From positions 858,315 to 922,314 of the forward strand of contig NZ_QCXS01000003.1 in the NCBI RefSeq assembly GCF_003260015.1: a stretch of DNA of 64,000 nt, written 5' to 3'. The notes beneath the pieces were generated by a model. It saw only the letters and a program-made list of their open reading frames with translations, searched no databases and had not been told where the DNA came from. This document shows, piece by piece, positions 18,058 to 28,818 of this stretch (positions within the stretch are counted from its first letter, which is position 1; each line of letters begins with the position of its first letter). Both the position numbers and the translations under genes were made by a program. Source of the DNA: Nakamurella deserti. GTDB taxonomy: Bacteria; Actinomycetota; Actinomycetes; Mycobacteriales; Nakamurellaceae.

Positions 18058-19085
18058 GTCCGGGCGGGCGTGGGCTCGTGGGTGTGGGTGTGCCCGCCGT
18101 GGTCGTGGGTGTGCTCGCCGGTGTGCGGGTGCACCTGCGCCCCGCCGTCGGCGTGGCTGTGCCCATGTCCCCCGCCGTCTTCGTCGGCGTGGCTGTGCAC
18201 AAGTCCCCCGCCTTCTTCGTCGGCGTGGCTGTGCAGATGTCCCCCGCCTTCTTCGTCGGCGTGGCTGTGCAGATGTCCCCCGCCGTCTTCGTCGGCGTGG
18301 CTGTGCAGATGTCCCCCGCCTTCTTCGTCGGCGTGGCTGTGCACATGTCCCCCGCCTTCTTCGTCGGCGTGGAAGTGCGGCGCCATGGGGCCGGGATCCT
18401 GGGGCACGTGGTCGCCGGAGCGGTGCGATGACAGCATCGTGTGCACCCAGGCGGTGAGGGCGTCGATGGACGTGCGGTCCAGGCGGGACAACCCCAGGAC
18501 CGGACGGCCGTCCCGGGCGGCCTCACCGTCGGCGATCATCTGCGGGACGTCGACCCCGACGTACGGCGCCAGGTCGGTCTTGTTGACCACCAGCAGATCG
18601 GCGCGGCCGATCCCGGGACCGCCCTTGCGCGCCACGTCACCGCCGCCGGCCACGTCCAGGACGAAGATCTGCGCGTCGACCAGCGCCGGCGAGAAGGTGG
18701 CGGTCAGGTTGTCGCCGCCGGACTCGACGAGCACCACGTCCAGCGGCGAGAAGTCCCGCTCCAGGTCCTCGACGGCGAGCAGGTTCGCGGTGACGTCGTC
18801 GCGGATGGCGGTGTGCGGGCACGCGCCGGTCTCGACGGCGCGGATGCGGTCGGGGTCGAGCACCCCGGCGGACCGCAGGAAGCGGGCGTCCTCGTCGGTG
18901 TAGATGTCGTTGGTGATGACGCCGAGCCGCAGCTCGGTGGCCAGCTCGCGGCAGATCAGCGCGATCAGCGAGCTCTTGCCGGTACCGACGGGTCCGGCGA
19001 TGCCCAGACGCAGCGAACGGGCCGCGGTGGTGTCGGGCAGGTGGGAATCAGGCAGGTGGGAATCAGGCAGGTGGGAATCAGGCAC
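18054..19085 (-). CDS. ureG: urease accessory GTPase UreG with histidine-rich C-terminal tail
   Basis: The GTPase core has the P-loop GPVGTGKSS at residues 31-39, the nickel-binding Cys-Pro-His (89-91) in TGACPHT, VESGGDN as G2/switch region and NKTDLAP as the guanine-specificity motif. After about residue 230 an unusual 107-residue tail follows with 27 histidines: six 12-residue units such as [12 protein letters not shown], then [19 protein letters not shown]. Known UreG proteins usually have no tail or a His-rich N-terminus. No ureE is present, so the tail may store or deliver nickel (inference). GTG 19085 overlaps the ureF stop by 8 bases. The N-terminus has three PDSHL repeats before the core. 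Confidence 0.93.
   Translation of the reverse strand: MPDSHLPDSHLPDSHLPDTTAARSLRLGIAGPVGTGKSSLIALICRELATELRLGVITNDIYTDEDARFLRSAGVLDPDRIRAVETGACPHTAIRDDVTANLLAVEDLERDFSPLDVVLVESGGDNLTATFSPALVDAQIFVLDVAGGGDVARKGGPGIGRADLLVVNKTDLAPYVGVDVPQMIADGEAARDGRPVLGLSRLDRTSIDALTAWVHTMLSSHRSGDHVPQDPGPMAPHFHADEEGGGHVHSHADEEGGGHLHSHADEDGGGHLHSHADEEGGGHLHSHADEEGGGLVHSHADEDGGGHGHSHADGGAQVHPHTGEHTHDHGGHTHTHEPTPART
18162..18377 (-). repeat. six tandem 36-bp repeats coding the UreG His tail
   Basis: Six contiguous 36-base units encode residues 237-308 of UreG, each giving HSHADE(E/D)GGG plus two variable positions (first unit begins HFH). Units alternate EE and ED versions, suggesting expansion by duplication of multi-unit blocks. 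A degenerate 10-residue unit and a non-repetitive His-rich end follow. Confidence 0.9.
19038..19082 (-). repeat. three tandem 15-bp repeats at the ureG 5' end
   Basis: The unit CCTGATTCCCACCTG occurs three times, encoding PDSHL x3 directly after the GTG start of ureG. The first copy contains the TGA that ends ureF. The unit length is a multiple of 3, so copy-number change would keep ureG in frame. Confidence 0.85.
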
Positions 19086-19863
19086 GGAACAACCTCTGGG
19101 TCGTGGTGGCATGGAGTTCGGCCCACTCCTCGATGAGGGGTGCGGCCAGGGCGGGGATCTCGTCGATGGTGCCGATCGGGGCGAGCCGGGCGGCCAACCG
19201 TTCGATCTGCGGTTGGGCCTCGAGGACCCAGCGGGTGGTGAGGACCGGATCGACCGGCTCGATCTTGAGCACGGCCGCGGCGATGGTGGCGGCGTCGTCG
19301 TTGCCGATCAGCCGGACCAGTTGCGCCGCCGACAGACCCGAGACGGCGGCGGTGACGCCCAGGACGACCGCGCGGCAGGGGTGCCGCAACGCGGTCAGCG
19401 CCGCCAGGCCGGCCGCCGCCGGCCAGAGCGAGCGCAGCAGCCGTAGGTAGCCGCGGGCGGCCAGTGCGGACGCCTCCCGTAGCGCCGGGCTGACGGTGCG
19501 GGCCTGCCAGGCCTCGTCGACGGCCGCCAGTCCGTCGAAGCGGCCGTCGATCGCGAGGTGCCGGGCGACGACGGCGGTCCCGGCCTCGACCGCGGTGACG
19601 GTGGCCAGGCGCGCGGCGATCAGCTCCGGGACCTCGGCGACCGACACGCCGTGCCGCATGGCCGGTTCCAGCCCCGCGGACTGGGTGTGCGCGCCGGTCG
19701 GCAGCCGGGCGTCGGCCAGCAGCATCAGCATCAGCTCCGCCGACCCGACGCTCGCCTCGGTGGGAGCGGCGGCGCTGTCCGGCCGCGGGTCGCCGGATCG
19801 TGGCAGTTCCCGCCCGCTCGGCGGATGGGGACCGCCACGATGCGGCAGGGTGCGGGCCACCAT
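19078..19863 (-). CDS. ureF: urease accessory protein UreF
   Basis: This 261-residue, largely helical protein has the UreF start motif [23 protein letters not shown] at about residue 45 onward and conserved Arg/Glu helices through RLFRA at the end. UreF binds UreD and UreG in the nickel-loading complex. The first 40 residues (Pro/Arg/Ser-rich) have no counterpart in the family, so the real start might be internal. However, ATG 19863 overlaps the ureC stop by one base (TGATG), which favours it. Confidence 0.88.
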   Translation of the reverse strand: MVARTLPHRGGPHPPSGRELPRSGDPRPDSAAAPTEASVGSAELMLMLLADARLPTGAHTQSAGLEPAMRHGVSVAEVPELIAARLATVTAVEAGTAVVARHLAIDGRFDGLAAVDEAWQARTVSPALREASALAARGYLRLLRSLWPAAAGLAALTALRHPCRAVVLGVTAAVSGLSAAQLVRLIGNDDAATIAAAVLKIEPVDPVLTTRWVLEAQPQIERLAARLAPIGTIDEIPALAAPLIEEWAELHATTTQRLFRA

Positions 19864-21560
19864 CAGAACAGCGAGTAGAGCTGGGCCAGCGGCAGGCTCG
19901 ACGCCGGCGCGGGCACGATGAGCTCGTCGTCGACCCAGATGGAGAACGTCTCCGGGTCCACCCGGATCGCCGGCAGCACGTCGTTGTTGATCATCTGCGC
20001 CTTGCCGACGTCGCGGGTCGGCTTGACCCCGTACAGCCTGCGACGCAACCCCAGTCGGCCGGCGAGTCCGTCGTCGACCGCGGCCGGGGAGACGAACGAC
20101 ACCGACAGGTCGGCGCCGATCGCGTCCCCGAACGTCGGGCGCATCAGCACCGGCTGCGGGGTCGGGATGGAGGCGTTCGGGTCGCCCAGCGCCGCCAAGG
20201 CCAGCGCGCCGCCCTTGATCACCACCGACGGCCGGACACCGAAGAACTTCGGCTCCCAGAGCACGAGGTCGGCGACCTTGCCCGCTTCGATCGAGCCGAT
20301 CTCGTCGTCCAGGCCGTGCGCGATCGCCGCGTTGATCGTGTACTTGGCGACATACCGCTTGGCCCTGATGTTGTCCGCAGCGCCGCCGAGTGATCCGCGG
20401 CGCGCCTTCATCACGTGCGCGACCTGCCAGGTGCGGGTGATGACCTCGCCGATGCGGCCCATCGCCTGCGCGTCCGACGACGTGATCGACATGGCGCCCA
20501 TGTCGTGCAGGATGTCCTCCGCCGCGATCGTGGTCGCGCGGATCCGGGACTCGGCGAACGCCAGGTCCTCCGGCACCGCCGGGTTCAGGTGGTGACAGAC
20601 CATCAGCATGTCGAGGTGCTCGGCGATGGTGTTGACCGTGTGCGGCAGCGTCGGGTTGGTCGAGCCCGGGATCACGTTCGGCAGCCCGGCGATGGTGAGG
20701 ATGTCGGGGGCGTGGCCGCCGCCGGCGCCCTCGCAGTGGAAGGCGTGGATGGAACGGCCGCCGATGGCGCCGACGGTGCTGGCGACGTAGCCGGCCTCGT
20801 TGAGCGAGTCCGAGTGCAGCGCGACCTGCAGGCCCCAGTCGTCGGCGGCCCTCAGCGCGGCGTCGATGGCGGCGGGGGTGGAACCCCAGTCCTCGTGCAC
20901 CTTGTAGCCGCCCGCGCCGGCCAGCGCCTGCTCTTTCAGCGCGGCCGCCGACACGGTGTTGCCCTTGCTCATGATCAGGAAGTTCATCGGGAGCGCGTCG
21001 AGGGACCGGTGCAGCGACGTCAGGTGCCACGGGCTCGGGGTGACCGTGGTGGCCTTGCTGCCCTCACTCGGTCCGGTGCCGCCGCCCGCGAGGGTGGTCA
21101 GCCCGGTGGCCAGCGCCTCGTGGATCTGCGACGGCGACAGGAAGTGCACGTGCAGGTCGATGCCACCGGCGGTGAGGATCCGACCCTCGCCGGAGATGAC
21201 GTCCGTGCCGGGGCCGATCTCGAGGTCCGGGTGCACACCGTCGGCGATGTCGGGGTTGCCCGAGCGGCCGAGCGCGACGATGCGGCCGTTGCGGATGCCG
21301 ACGTCGGCCCGGACGATCCCCCAGTGGTCGAGCACGATCGCGTTGGTGATGACGGTGTCCAGGGCGCCGTCGGCGCTGGTCCGCATCCCCTGCGCCATCG
21401 ACTCCCGGATGGACTTGCCGCCACCGAAGACGGCCTCCTCACCGCCGGCCGTCCAGTCCTGCTCGATCTCGATCCACAGGTCGGTGTCGCCGAGGCGGAC
21501 CTGGTCACCGACCGTCGGGCCGTACAGCGCCGCGTACTCGGCACGACTGATCTCAACCAT
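19863..21560 (-). CDS. ureC: urease alpha subunit
   Basis: This full-length 565-residue catalytic subunit hydrolyses urea to ammonia and carbamate in the cytoplasm. Nickel-ligand motif HVHFLSPSQ, carbamylated-lysine segment [26 protein letters not shown] and flap cysteine segment MVCHHLNPA are all present, so the enzyme should be active once loaded with nickel. The ATG start overlaps ureB by 8 bases. Urea would come from allantoicase and the downstream ureidoglycolate step encoded 8 to 13 kb away. Confidence 0.97.
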   Translation of the reverse strand: MVEISRAEYAALYGPTVGDQVRLGDTDLWIEIEQDWTAGGEEAVFGGGKSIRESMAQGMRTSADGALDTVITNAIVLDHWGIVRADVGIRNGRIVALGRSGNPDIADGVHPDLEIGPGTDVISGEGRILTAGGIDLHVHFLSPSQIHEALATGLTTLAGGGTGPSEGSKATTVTPSPWHLTSLHRSLDALPMNFLIMSKGNTVSAAALKEQALAGAGGYKVHEDWGSTPAAIDAALRAADDWGLQVALHSDSLNEAGYVASTVGAIGGRSIHAFHCEGAGGGHAPDILTIAGLPNVIPGSTNPTLPHTVNTIAEHLDMLMVCHHLNPAVPEDLAFAESRIRATTIAAEDILHDMGAMSITSSDAQAMGRIGEVITRTWQVAHVMKARRGSLGGAADNIRAKRYVAKYTINAAIAHGLDDEIGSIEAGKVADLVLWEPKFFGVRPSVVIKGGALALAALGDPNASIPTPQPVLMRPTFGDAIGADLSVSFVSPAAVDDGLAGRLGLRRRLYGVKPTRDVGKAQMINNDVLPAIRVDPETFSIWVDDELIVPAPASSLPLAQLYSLF

Positions 21561-21894
21561 CGAGAGCTCCCGTGCTGTCTTTGATCTGGAGGCCCGGCAC
21601 GATGCGGCGGCCCTTGAACGCGACCGCCGTCACCGTGCGGGAGGCTCCGGGTTCGAACCGCCGGGAAGTGCCCGACGGGATGTCCAGCCGGAAGCCGTGC
21701 GCCGCGGCGCGGTCGAAGTCGAGCGCGCTGTTGGACTCCGGCAGGTGCAGGTGCGAACCGATCTGCACCGGGCGGTCACCGGTGTTGACGATGACCAGCT
21801 CCAGACGCTCGGCGTCGGTGCGATCGGCGTTGAGCGTGATGGTGCCCTCGGCGGTGCGGATCGCACCCGGGCCGGACGACGAAACGGAAGCCAT
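21553..21894 (-). CDS. ureB: urease beta subunit
   Basis: This 113-residue protein shows the UreB pattern: [11 protein letters not shown], then [31 protein letters not shown] and [18 protein letters not shown]. It is a separate small subunit as in other actinobacteria, not fused with UreA. It follows ureA by 8 bases and overlaps ureC by 8. Confidence 0.95.
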   Translation of the reverse strand: MASVSSSGPGAIRTAEGTITLNADRTDAERLELVIVNTGDRPVQIGSHLHLPESNSALDFDRAAAHGFRLDIPSGTSRRFEPGASRTVTAVAFKGRRIVPGLQIKDSTGALDG

Positions 21895-21902
21895 GACCGC
21901 CC

Positions 21903-22205
21903 CTACTTGATGGGTGAGTGGATGGTGACGAGCTTGCGCCCGTCCGGGAACGTGGCCTCGATCTGGACGTCGGGGATCATCTCGGCGACGCCCTCCATGA
22001 CCTGGTCGCGGGACAGCACGTCGCGGCCCTGCTCCATCAGCTCGGCGACACTGCGGCCCTCCCGGGCGCGCTCGATGACCCAGGTGGTGAGCAGCGCCAC
22101 CGTCTCCGGGTAGTTCAGCACCACGCCGCGGGACAGCCGGTCGCGGGCGACCATGCCCGCCACGGACAGCAGCAGTTTCTCGGTGTCGGCCGGGGTGAGG
22201 TTCAC
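21903..22205 (-). CDS. ureA: urease gamma subunit
   Basis: This 100-residue protein is the standard UreA length, with [20 protein letters not shown], a [17 protein letters not shown] helix and the C-terminal [17 protein letters not shown] 22205 overlaps the preceding DUF6986 gene by 4 bases (GTGA), so urease synthesis is coupled to the malate synthase/DUF6986 genes. Confidence 0.96.
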   Translation of the reverse strand: MNLTPADTEKLLLSVAGMVARDRLSRGVVLNYPETVALLTTWVIERAREGRSVAELMEQGRDVLSRDQVMEGVAEMIPDVQIEATFPDGRKLVTIHSPIK

Positions 22206-23528
22206 GGGCGCGCCTCCTGGTCGGGGTCGGTCGGGGTCTCGGGCACGTCGACGCCGGGGACGGCGTTGCGGACCAGGTAGCGGCGCACGACCGCCGGTCC
22301 GATGCCGCCGGCCTCGTGCAGCTCGGCGGTGGTGACGGCTCCGCACCGCACGGCGGCCGCCAAGTGGCGGGCGAGCGCGAACGCGGTGGCAGGCTCGTCC
22401 ATCACGCCGGAACCGCTGCATTGCCGGTGGTAGTCACCGAGCCGGCGGGCGGCCTCGTCCGCGCCGGCGCGGAAGAACGCGAAGGTGGCCGCGAACCGGG
22501 TCGGCAGCTGCGCCGGGTGCAGGTCCCAGCCCTGGTAGATGCCCGACCGCAGCGCACGCCCCACCCCGTCGGCATGCGCCTCCCAGCGAGCCAGGACCGT
22601 CCCGTCGTCACCCACCGGCACCTTGTTGTCCGAGCCGTCGCTGACCCTGACCCCGGTCTCGGCCGCGGCCAGCTGCATCAGCGACTTGGCGAAGTCGGCG
22701 ACCGGGTGCCGCAGGTTCTGGTACGCCCCGAGGATGCCCAGGCTCGCGGTGTAGTCGTAGGTCCCGAAGTGCAGGCCGCTGACCCGGCCCTGCGAGGCGT
22801 GGATCATCGCCGCCACCGGGACCCGGCCGTCGGCCCCGAGCACCGTCTGCGGAGTCTCCACCTGGATCTCGAAACGCAGGCTGCCCACAGCGATCCCGTA
22901 CTGCTCCTCCAGCGCCGCCAGCACCTCGACGAACACCGAGACCTGCTGCTGAGAAGTGACTTTGGGCAGCGTGACGACGAAGCCCCCTGGAAGCACATCG
23001 GTCTCGGCGAAGAGTGCGTCGAAGAACAGACCCAGCGTGCGGAGCCCCCGGGCCCGGGTCTCCGGCGCGAGCGACCGGATGCGCAGCCCCCACGAAGCGG
23101 GCAGCTGTCGCGGGGTCGTCCCGGCCAGCTCGGCGACGGCGGCGGCCGCGCGGCGGGCGTGGGCGTCCTCGTCGGCGTCGTCCGCGGCCGTGCCGCGGTG
23201 CGCGCGGAAGCCGTCCTCGAAATCGATGCGCAGGTCCTCGATCGGCTCCGCGGCGAGCTTGGCCAGCGTGCGGGCGGCGAGGTCGGCCCGGTCCTGCGGG
23301 GCGGCCAGCGTCGCCAGCAACGCCTCCCACTGCCGCGGACGGTCGTCGACCGCGGCCGTCGCGGCCAGCCGCCACTCCCCCACCGTCGCGGCCGAGAACC
23401 TCGGCACCGGCACGTAGACGGTGTGCACCGGGCCCGGACCCGGCGGCCCGGGGTAGGCGTCCCGGTACCGCCGGTCCTCCTCGGCGAGGGCGGCGTCCCA
23501 TCCGGCGAGCCGGCCGGACGGCCAGCCG

Positions 23529-23545
<17 letters not shown>
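22202..23545 (-). CDS. DUF6986 aldolase/citrate-lyase-like protein
   Basis: This 447-residue protein appears to belong to the HpcH/HpaI aldolase or citrate-lyase-beta superfamily: metal and substrate motifs [12 protein letters not shown] around residue 110 and [13 protein letters not shown] around 225, then [16 protein letters not shown]. These are TIM-barrel signatures of enzymes that make or break C-C bonds next to a carboxylate. It is encoded between malate synthase (17-base overlap) and ureA (4-base overlap), so its job probably concerns glyoxylate or ureidoglycolate. No ureidoglycolate lyase is visible in the window, and this is the best positional candidate. The activity is not known. 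Confidence 0.75.
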
Positions 23546-25121
<1,576 letters not shown>

Positions 25122-25240
25122 TCCGGTCCTTTCGTTGCACGCGGCAGCGCGTCGGCCCGGCCCATGCTGCCGCAGCCATGTGTCACCGGGATTACCGGGG
25201 GTGTGGCCGACGGCGCAACCCCGGGGGCGGCGGTGGCGGC

Positions 25241-25253
25241 TACCGTGGAGCGG
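25241..25253 (+). promoter_or_regulatory. leaderless -10 element for flavin reductase gene
   Basis: TACCGT at 25241-25246 is followed by 7 bases and GTG 25254. The intervening GGAG could also serve as a ribosome site. It lies in the 132-base divergent gap shared with aceB. Confidence 0.35.
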
Positions 25254-25796
25254 GTGATCGAGCCGCTGAGTGACGCCCGTCCGCGCCTGACCGGTCGGGC
25301 CTCGGACGGCGCGGTGACGCCCCGGATGATGAAGGACGTGCTGCGCAACTTCGGCACCGGCGTCACCGTCATCACCGCGATGTCGCCCGACGGGCCGATC
25401 GGCTTCACCTGCCAGGCGTTCGCGTCGCTGTCGCTGGACCCGCCGCTGGTGAGCTTCTGCCCGGCGCGGACGTCGACGACCTGGCCGCGGATCCGCGAGA
25501 TCGGGCAGTTCACCATCAACATCCTCGCCGACGACCACTCGTGGCTCAGTGACACCTTCGCGCAGGCCGGCGCGGCCGGCACCGACAAGTTCGACGGGGT
25601 CGGCTACACCCTGTCGTCCGGTGGCAGTCCGGTGCTCGAGGGCGTCCTCGCCTGGGTCGACTGCCGGTTGCGCGCCGAGCACGACGGTGGCGACCACACC
25701 ATCGTGGTGGCCGACGTGCTGGACCTGGACGCCACCCCCGACGTGATGCCGCTGTTCTACTTCCGTGGTGACTACCTGGGGCAGCGGCAGGCCTGA
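25254..25796 (+). CDS. flavin reductase-like domain protein
   Basis: This 180-residue protein has the flavin-reductase (HpaC/RutF-like) fold signature: VLRNFGTGVTVIT, GFTCQAFASLSLDPPLVSF with the FMN-contact Ser/Thr run, and LADDHSWLSDTFA. Such proteins bind FMN and supply reduced flavin to a partner monooxygenase or act on their own. No monooxygenase gene is adjacent. It is transcribed away from aceB, and whether it serves the purine pathway is unknown. Confidence 0.85.
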   Translation: MIEPLSDARPRLTGRASDGAVTPRMMKDVLRNFGTGVTVITAMSPDGPIGFTCQAFASLSLDPPLVSFCPARTSTTWPRIREIGQFTINILADDHSWLSDTFAQAGAAGTDKFDGVGYTLSSGGSPVLEGVLAWVDCRLRAEHDGGDHTIVVADVLDLDATPDVMPLFYFRGDYLGQRQA

Positions 25797-25811
25797 CGGG
25801 TCCCGGCCGTC

Positions 25812-26309
25812 GTGACCGGGACGCCCGCCGCCACGTCAGATCCGGCCTCGGTCACCCGCCCGCGAGCTCGCATCCTCCGCTGGGGGTCCGCGGGCATCGT
25901 GCTGACGGGTGTCACCCTGCTGGTCATGGTGTGGGTGGCGCCGGGTGTTCCCACCGGTGCAGTCTGGGCGATGGTCGGCGGTCTCGCCGTCACTTCGCTC
26001 GCCGGCGCCGGCATGCTGCGCCGTGCACGACAGTGGCAGCGGCTCGCCACGGTGACGGCGACCCGCACACCCGCCCTGGTCGAGGTGATCGACGTGCACC
26101 TCAGCAGGACCGGCTTCGTGGTCGACTACCGACCGATCCGCGGCGCGACGCTGCCGCACAGCTTCACCATCGGCCGGTGGTTCGACCTCGAGCCGCCGGT
26201 ATCCGGCGAGCGACTCGAGGTGTGGTCCTCGGCCCCCGACGGCGGCGGTCCGCTGCTGATGCGGCAGCACGACGGGACGTGGTGGGCCGCGTCCGGCTCG
26301 CTGCACTGA
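25812..26309 (+). CDS. two-span membrane protein, paralogue of the next gene
   Basis: This 165-residue protein has two hydrophobic spans (IVLTGVTLLVMVWVA and AMVGGLAVTSLAGAGML), then a cytoplasmic or extracytoplasmic beta-rich domain ending WWAASGSLH. The C-terminal 75 residues align with the end of the following protein (VDYRP, LEVWS, GPLLxRQ, ASGSLH). GTG 25812 lies 15 bases after the flavin reductase stop. The family is not recognised and function is unknown. Confidence 0.6.
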   Translation: MTGTPAATSDPASVTRPRARILRWGSAGIVLTGVTLLVMVWVAPGVPTGAVWAMVGGLAVTSLAGAGMLRRARQWQRLATVTATRTPALVEVIDVHLSRTGFVVDYRPIRGATLPHSFTIGRWFDLEPPVSGERLEVWSSAPDGGGPLLMRQHDGTWWAASGSLH

Positions 26310-26421
26310 GGACCGCACGCTTCCGGCCCTGTGGTGTCGCCGTCGCGGTCCTCTGGTCTACTTCCGCGGTGACCACCCGGGGCATGGCCGGCTCTCGTTC
26401 GACGATGGTCGGACGGACCTG

Positions 26422-27204
26422 ATGACCGACCGGCCGAAGGCGCGCGTCCGGGAGGCGCCGCCGACCGGGCCTGTCGCCGCCGTCCGGCGCCAGATGCGCA
26501 GCTGGCGGTGGGCTGCGGCGTCCCTCGTCGCCTTCACCGTCCTGCTCGCGGCCGTCGTCGTGTGGCAGCTCCCGACGTCCTTCGCTCGGGCAGTGGGCGC
26601 GGCGACAGAGGTGACTGCTGTGGTCGGATCCGTGCTGCCGGCCGACGACCAGCCCCGCAAGGCACGCCACGGTCCGGTGTGGTCGATAGGTCTTCGGTGG
26701 ATCGACGCCGCGGCCCCCGGCGGGTTCCGCGAAGGCACCGCGCGAGTCACGGCCGACGACCCCCCGCTCGCCGCTGGCCGGGAGGTGTCGGTCTTCGTCA
26801 TCGCCGCGTCCGACGAGGCCTCGCTCGGCCTCGACACCGGCGATGCCGGCAGGGCCTGGCTGATGATCTCCGTCATTGTGGTCACGTTGGCGTCCGCCGT
26901 TGGCATGTGGTGGTCGACGCGGCGCTGGAAGCGACTGCTCCGGGTGCGACTCGACCGCGACCCGGCGAGGGTGTCCGTCGTGCGCGTCCGACGCTCGAAG
27001 GCCGGCTGGGGCGTGGATTACCGGCCCCTCGAAGGCGTCCGGTTGCCGAACGGACTCGGCTTGATCAAGCGTGGCGACCTCGTTCCTCCCGAACCGGAGG
27101 AAGAGCTCGAGGTGTGGTCCCTGGGCGCCGACGGCACCGGACCGCTACTGGTGCGACAGGTGGACAACGACGTCTGGTGGACGGCGTCCGGCTCACTGCA
27201 CTGA
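26422..27204 (+). CDS. two-span membrane protein, paralogue of the preceding gene
   Basis: This 260-residue protein has spans near residues 32-52 (AAASLVAFTVLLAAVVVW) and about 150-170 (LMISVIVVTLASAVGMWW). The loop between them, about 95 residues, is extra relative to the preceding gene. The C-terminal domain (VDYRPLEGVRLP to WWTASGSLH) is shared with it. Basic residues at the N-terminus place that end inside the cell. This looks like a tandem duplication followed by gain or loss of the loop. Function is unknown; the loop holds no cysteines or obvious catalytic motif. Confidence 0.65.
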   Translation: MTDRPKARVREAPPTGPVAAVRRQMRSWRWAAASLVAFTVLLAAVVVWQLPTSFARAVGAATEVTAVVGSVLPADDQPRKARHGPVWSIGLRWIDAAAPGGFREGTARVTADDPPLAAGREVSVFVIAASDEASLGLDTGDAGRAWLMISVIVVTLASAVGMWWSTRRWKRLLRVRLDRDPARVSVVRVRRSKAGWGVDYRPLEGVRLPNGLGLIKRGDLVPPEPEEELEVWSLGADGTGPLLVRQVDNDVWWTASGSLH

Positions 27205-27301
27205 GCGCTCACCCTGCCGTCCCCCGACAGGATCCGTGGTGGGCACCTGCTCGGCGGCCCAAGAACCGGGTGGCAGCGCCATCGACTCGGACCGGGGCAT
27301 C

Positions 27302-27336
27302 GATGTTCTGGATGAGGGCCCGTCAACCAGAACATC
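27302..27336. repeat. 10-bp inverted repeat with 15-base loop
   Basis: GATGTTCTGG at 27302-27311 pairs perfectly with CCAGAACATC at 27327-27336. It lies in the 243-base gap between convergent genes. The arms are less GC-rich than their surroundings. It could be a transcript-end hairpin or a protein-binding site. Confidence 0.6.
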
Positions 27337-27399
27337 TCGGCGTTGTTCCGGGTTGAGGACGGCTCCGGCTCCCCGTGCCGGCCCATCCTGCAGCGACAA

Positions 27400-27434
27400 C
27401 CGGCCGCCGACCCGGAGAGCGGGTCGGCGGCCGG
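27400..27434. terminator. bidirectional hairpin terminator between convergent genes
   Basis: A perfect 15-bp stem (27400-27414 with 27420-27434) encloses the loop GAGAG. It is entirely G/C apart from one A/T pair, just beyond the stop of the minus-strand TmpA-like gene and downstream of the plus-strand paralogue pair. There is no U-tract, as is common for actinobacterial stem-loop terminators. Confidence 0.6.
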
Positions 27435-27447
27435 GATGTGCGGCGGC

Positions 27448-28818
27448 TCAGGAGTCCCAGATGGGCCCGAAGGCGGGAACCCCACGTCGCTGCAGCTCGC
27501 TGACCATCTTCAGCGTCGCCGCCTTGTTCGAGATGCAGATGACGGCCTCGGCGCCGCTCTCCAGGTAGGCCTTGTAGGCCAGCTCGGCCAGATCGGGCTT
27601 GCCGTCCTCGTCGGTGTTCCACAGGATCGCCTGTGGCTGGGCGGCGAGGATCTGGTCGACCAGCTCGGTGCCGTAGGTGCGCTCCGGGTGGCGGGTGACC
27701 CAGACCAGCTGAGCGGGCGTCGGATCGTTGAGCAGGTGCGGCAGGCACGGTGCGATGCCGCTGCCCGTGGCGACCCAGACGACCTTGGTGAACAGCCGGG
27801 CGCAGGTACCGACCCCGGTGGTGGGGACGCCGCGGACCCACAGGTGTTCAGGGGCGTCGGCGATCAATCCCGACGTCCAGTCACCGGCGCGTGAGACGGC
27901 CATCCGGAATCCCGGCTCGTCGGGGGTGACCATGTTGGCGAAGGCGTGCCACTGGCCGAGCGGGCGGCGGGCGATGTGCAGCGCCGAGCCGGTCCGCGGC
28001 CGCTTCTCGGTCGGGAAGCTGACCAGCGCGACGTGGTCGGACGGCCTGACGACCTCCACCGGCACCCGGCGCAGCTGCAGCCACGGGATCGCCGCCCCGA
28101 TCAGCAGCACCACCAGGATCCAGGTGTTCGGCGACGCGGCCACCGCCGCGACGACATCGCCGCCGTTGCTGATCGCGACGAGGAAGGTCAGGGCGACGAA
28201 CAGGCTCAGCGCGAGCCAGCCGCCGTAGCGGTGGGTCGATTCGAAGACGTCGTGGTGGCGCTCCCGCATCGACGGACGGGCGCAGATCGCGATGACGACG
28301 AGATCGGTGGCGATGAGCAGGGCGACCACGACCAGCGGGGTGTGCACGCCACCGGCGGCGCCGATGTGCGGCTGGGTCGACAGCACCGCGGTGAACGCGC
28401 CGAACCAGGCGGTGGCGGCGATCGCGCACCCGACGTGGACGCCGCCACCGACGTGGTGCACCTTGGCCAGCGCCGCCCGCACCCGCAGTGGCCAGCTCAG
28501 CGGCGCCCGGGTCGCCACCGCGAACAACGCGTTGACCACGTACTGGTGCCGGATCAGCACCGCCACGGCCATGTTGACGCTGGCGGCGGTGATGGTCGTG
28601 ACGAACAGGGCCGCCGCCGTCGGCGCACTCAGCAGCAGTACGAGTGCGTACATCGCATTGACGGTCAGGCCGGCGGCGATCAACCGGTGGAACGGGGTGA
28701 ACCGGCTCCCGGCCAGCCGGTGGCCGGGCGACACCGGCGGCAGGTCGATCACGTGCGTGACCGGACGGGGAGCCCGTGCCGTGGGGATCGCCGGCCGGTG
28801 CAGGAGTTCGGTGCTCAT
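27448..28818 (-). CDS. TmpA-like membrane flavoprotein oxidoreductase
   Basis: This 456-residue protein has an N-terminal membrane half (about residues 45-265, six or more spans). Paired histidines in KVHHVGGGVHVGCAIAA and in HHDVFESTHRYGGWLA resemble haem ligands of ferric-reductase-like proteins. The C-terminal half (about 270-456) looks like a ferredoxin-NADP-reductase-type domain: VVWVATGSGIAPCLPHLL is the nucleotide-binding Gly-rich turn and LVWVTRHPERTYG the following strand. The layout resembles fungal TmpA and the membrane reductase modules of some NRPS-like proteins. It would move electrons from NAD(P)H across the membrane. Whether it serves uricase or the hydroxylase is unknown; it lies downstream of the permease gene on the same strand, beyond a 319-base gap. 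Confidence 0.7.
   Translation of the reverse strand: MSTELLHRPAIPTARAPRPVTHVIDLPPVSPGHRLAGSRFTPFHRLIAAGLTVNAMYALVLLLSAPTAAALFVTTITAASVNMAVAVLIRHQYVVNALFAVATRAPLSWPLRVRAALAKVHHVGGGVHVGCAIAATAWFGAFTAVLSTQPHIGAAGGVHTPLVVVALLIATDLVVIAICARPSMRERHHDVFESTHRYGGWLALSLFVALTFLVAISNGGDVVAAVAASPNTWILVVLLIGAAIPWLQLRRVPVEVVRPSDHVALVSFPTEKRPRTGSALHIARRPLGQWHAFANMVTPDEPGFRMAVSRAGDWTSGLIADAPEHLWVRGVPTTGVGTCARLFTKVVWVATGSGIAPCLPHLLNDPTPAQLVWVTRHPERTYGTELVDQILAAQPQAILWNTDEDGKPDLAELAYKAYLESGAEAVICISNKAATLKMVSELQRRGVPAFGPIWDS

Noticed and set aside
18162-18377. Regular 36-bp repeats considered as a CRISPR array
   Set aside because: Units are contiguous without spacers and are in frame within ureG.
18078-18431. 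Plus-strand frame with Val/Phe-rich repeats opposite the UreG tail
   Set aside because: Complement of the His-tail repeats; no ribosome site and no independent homology.
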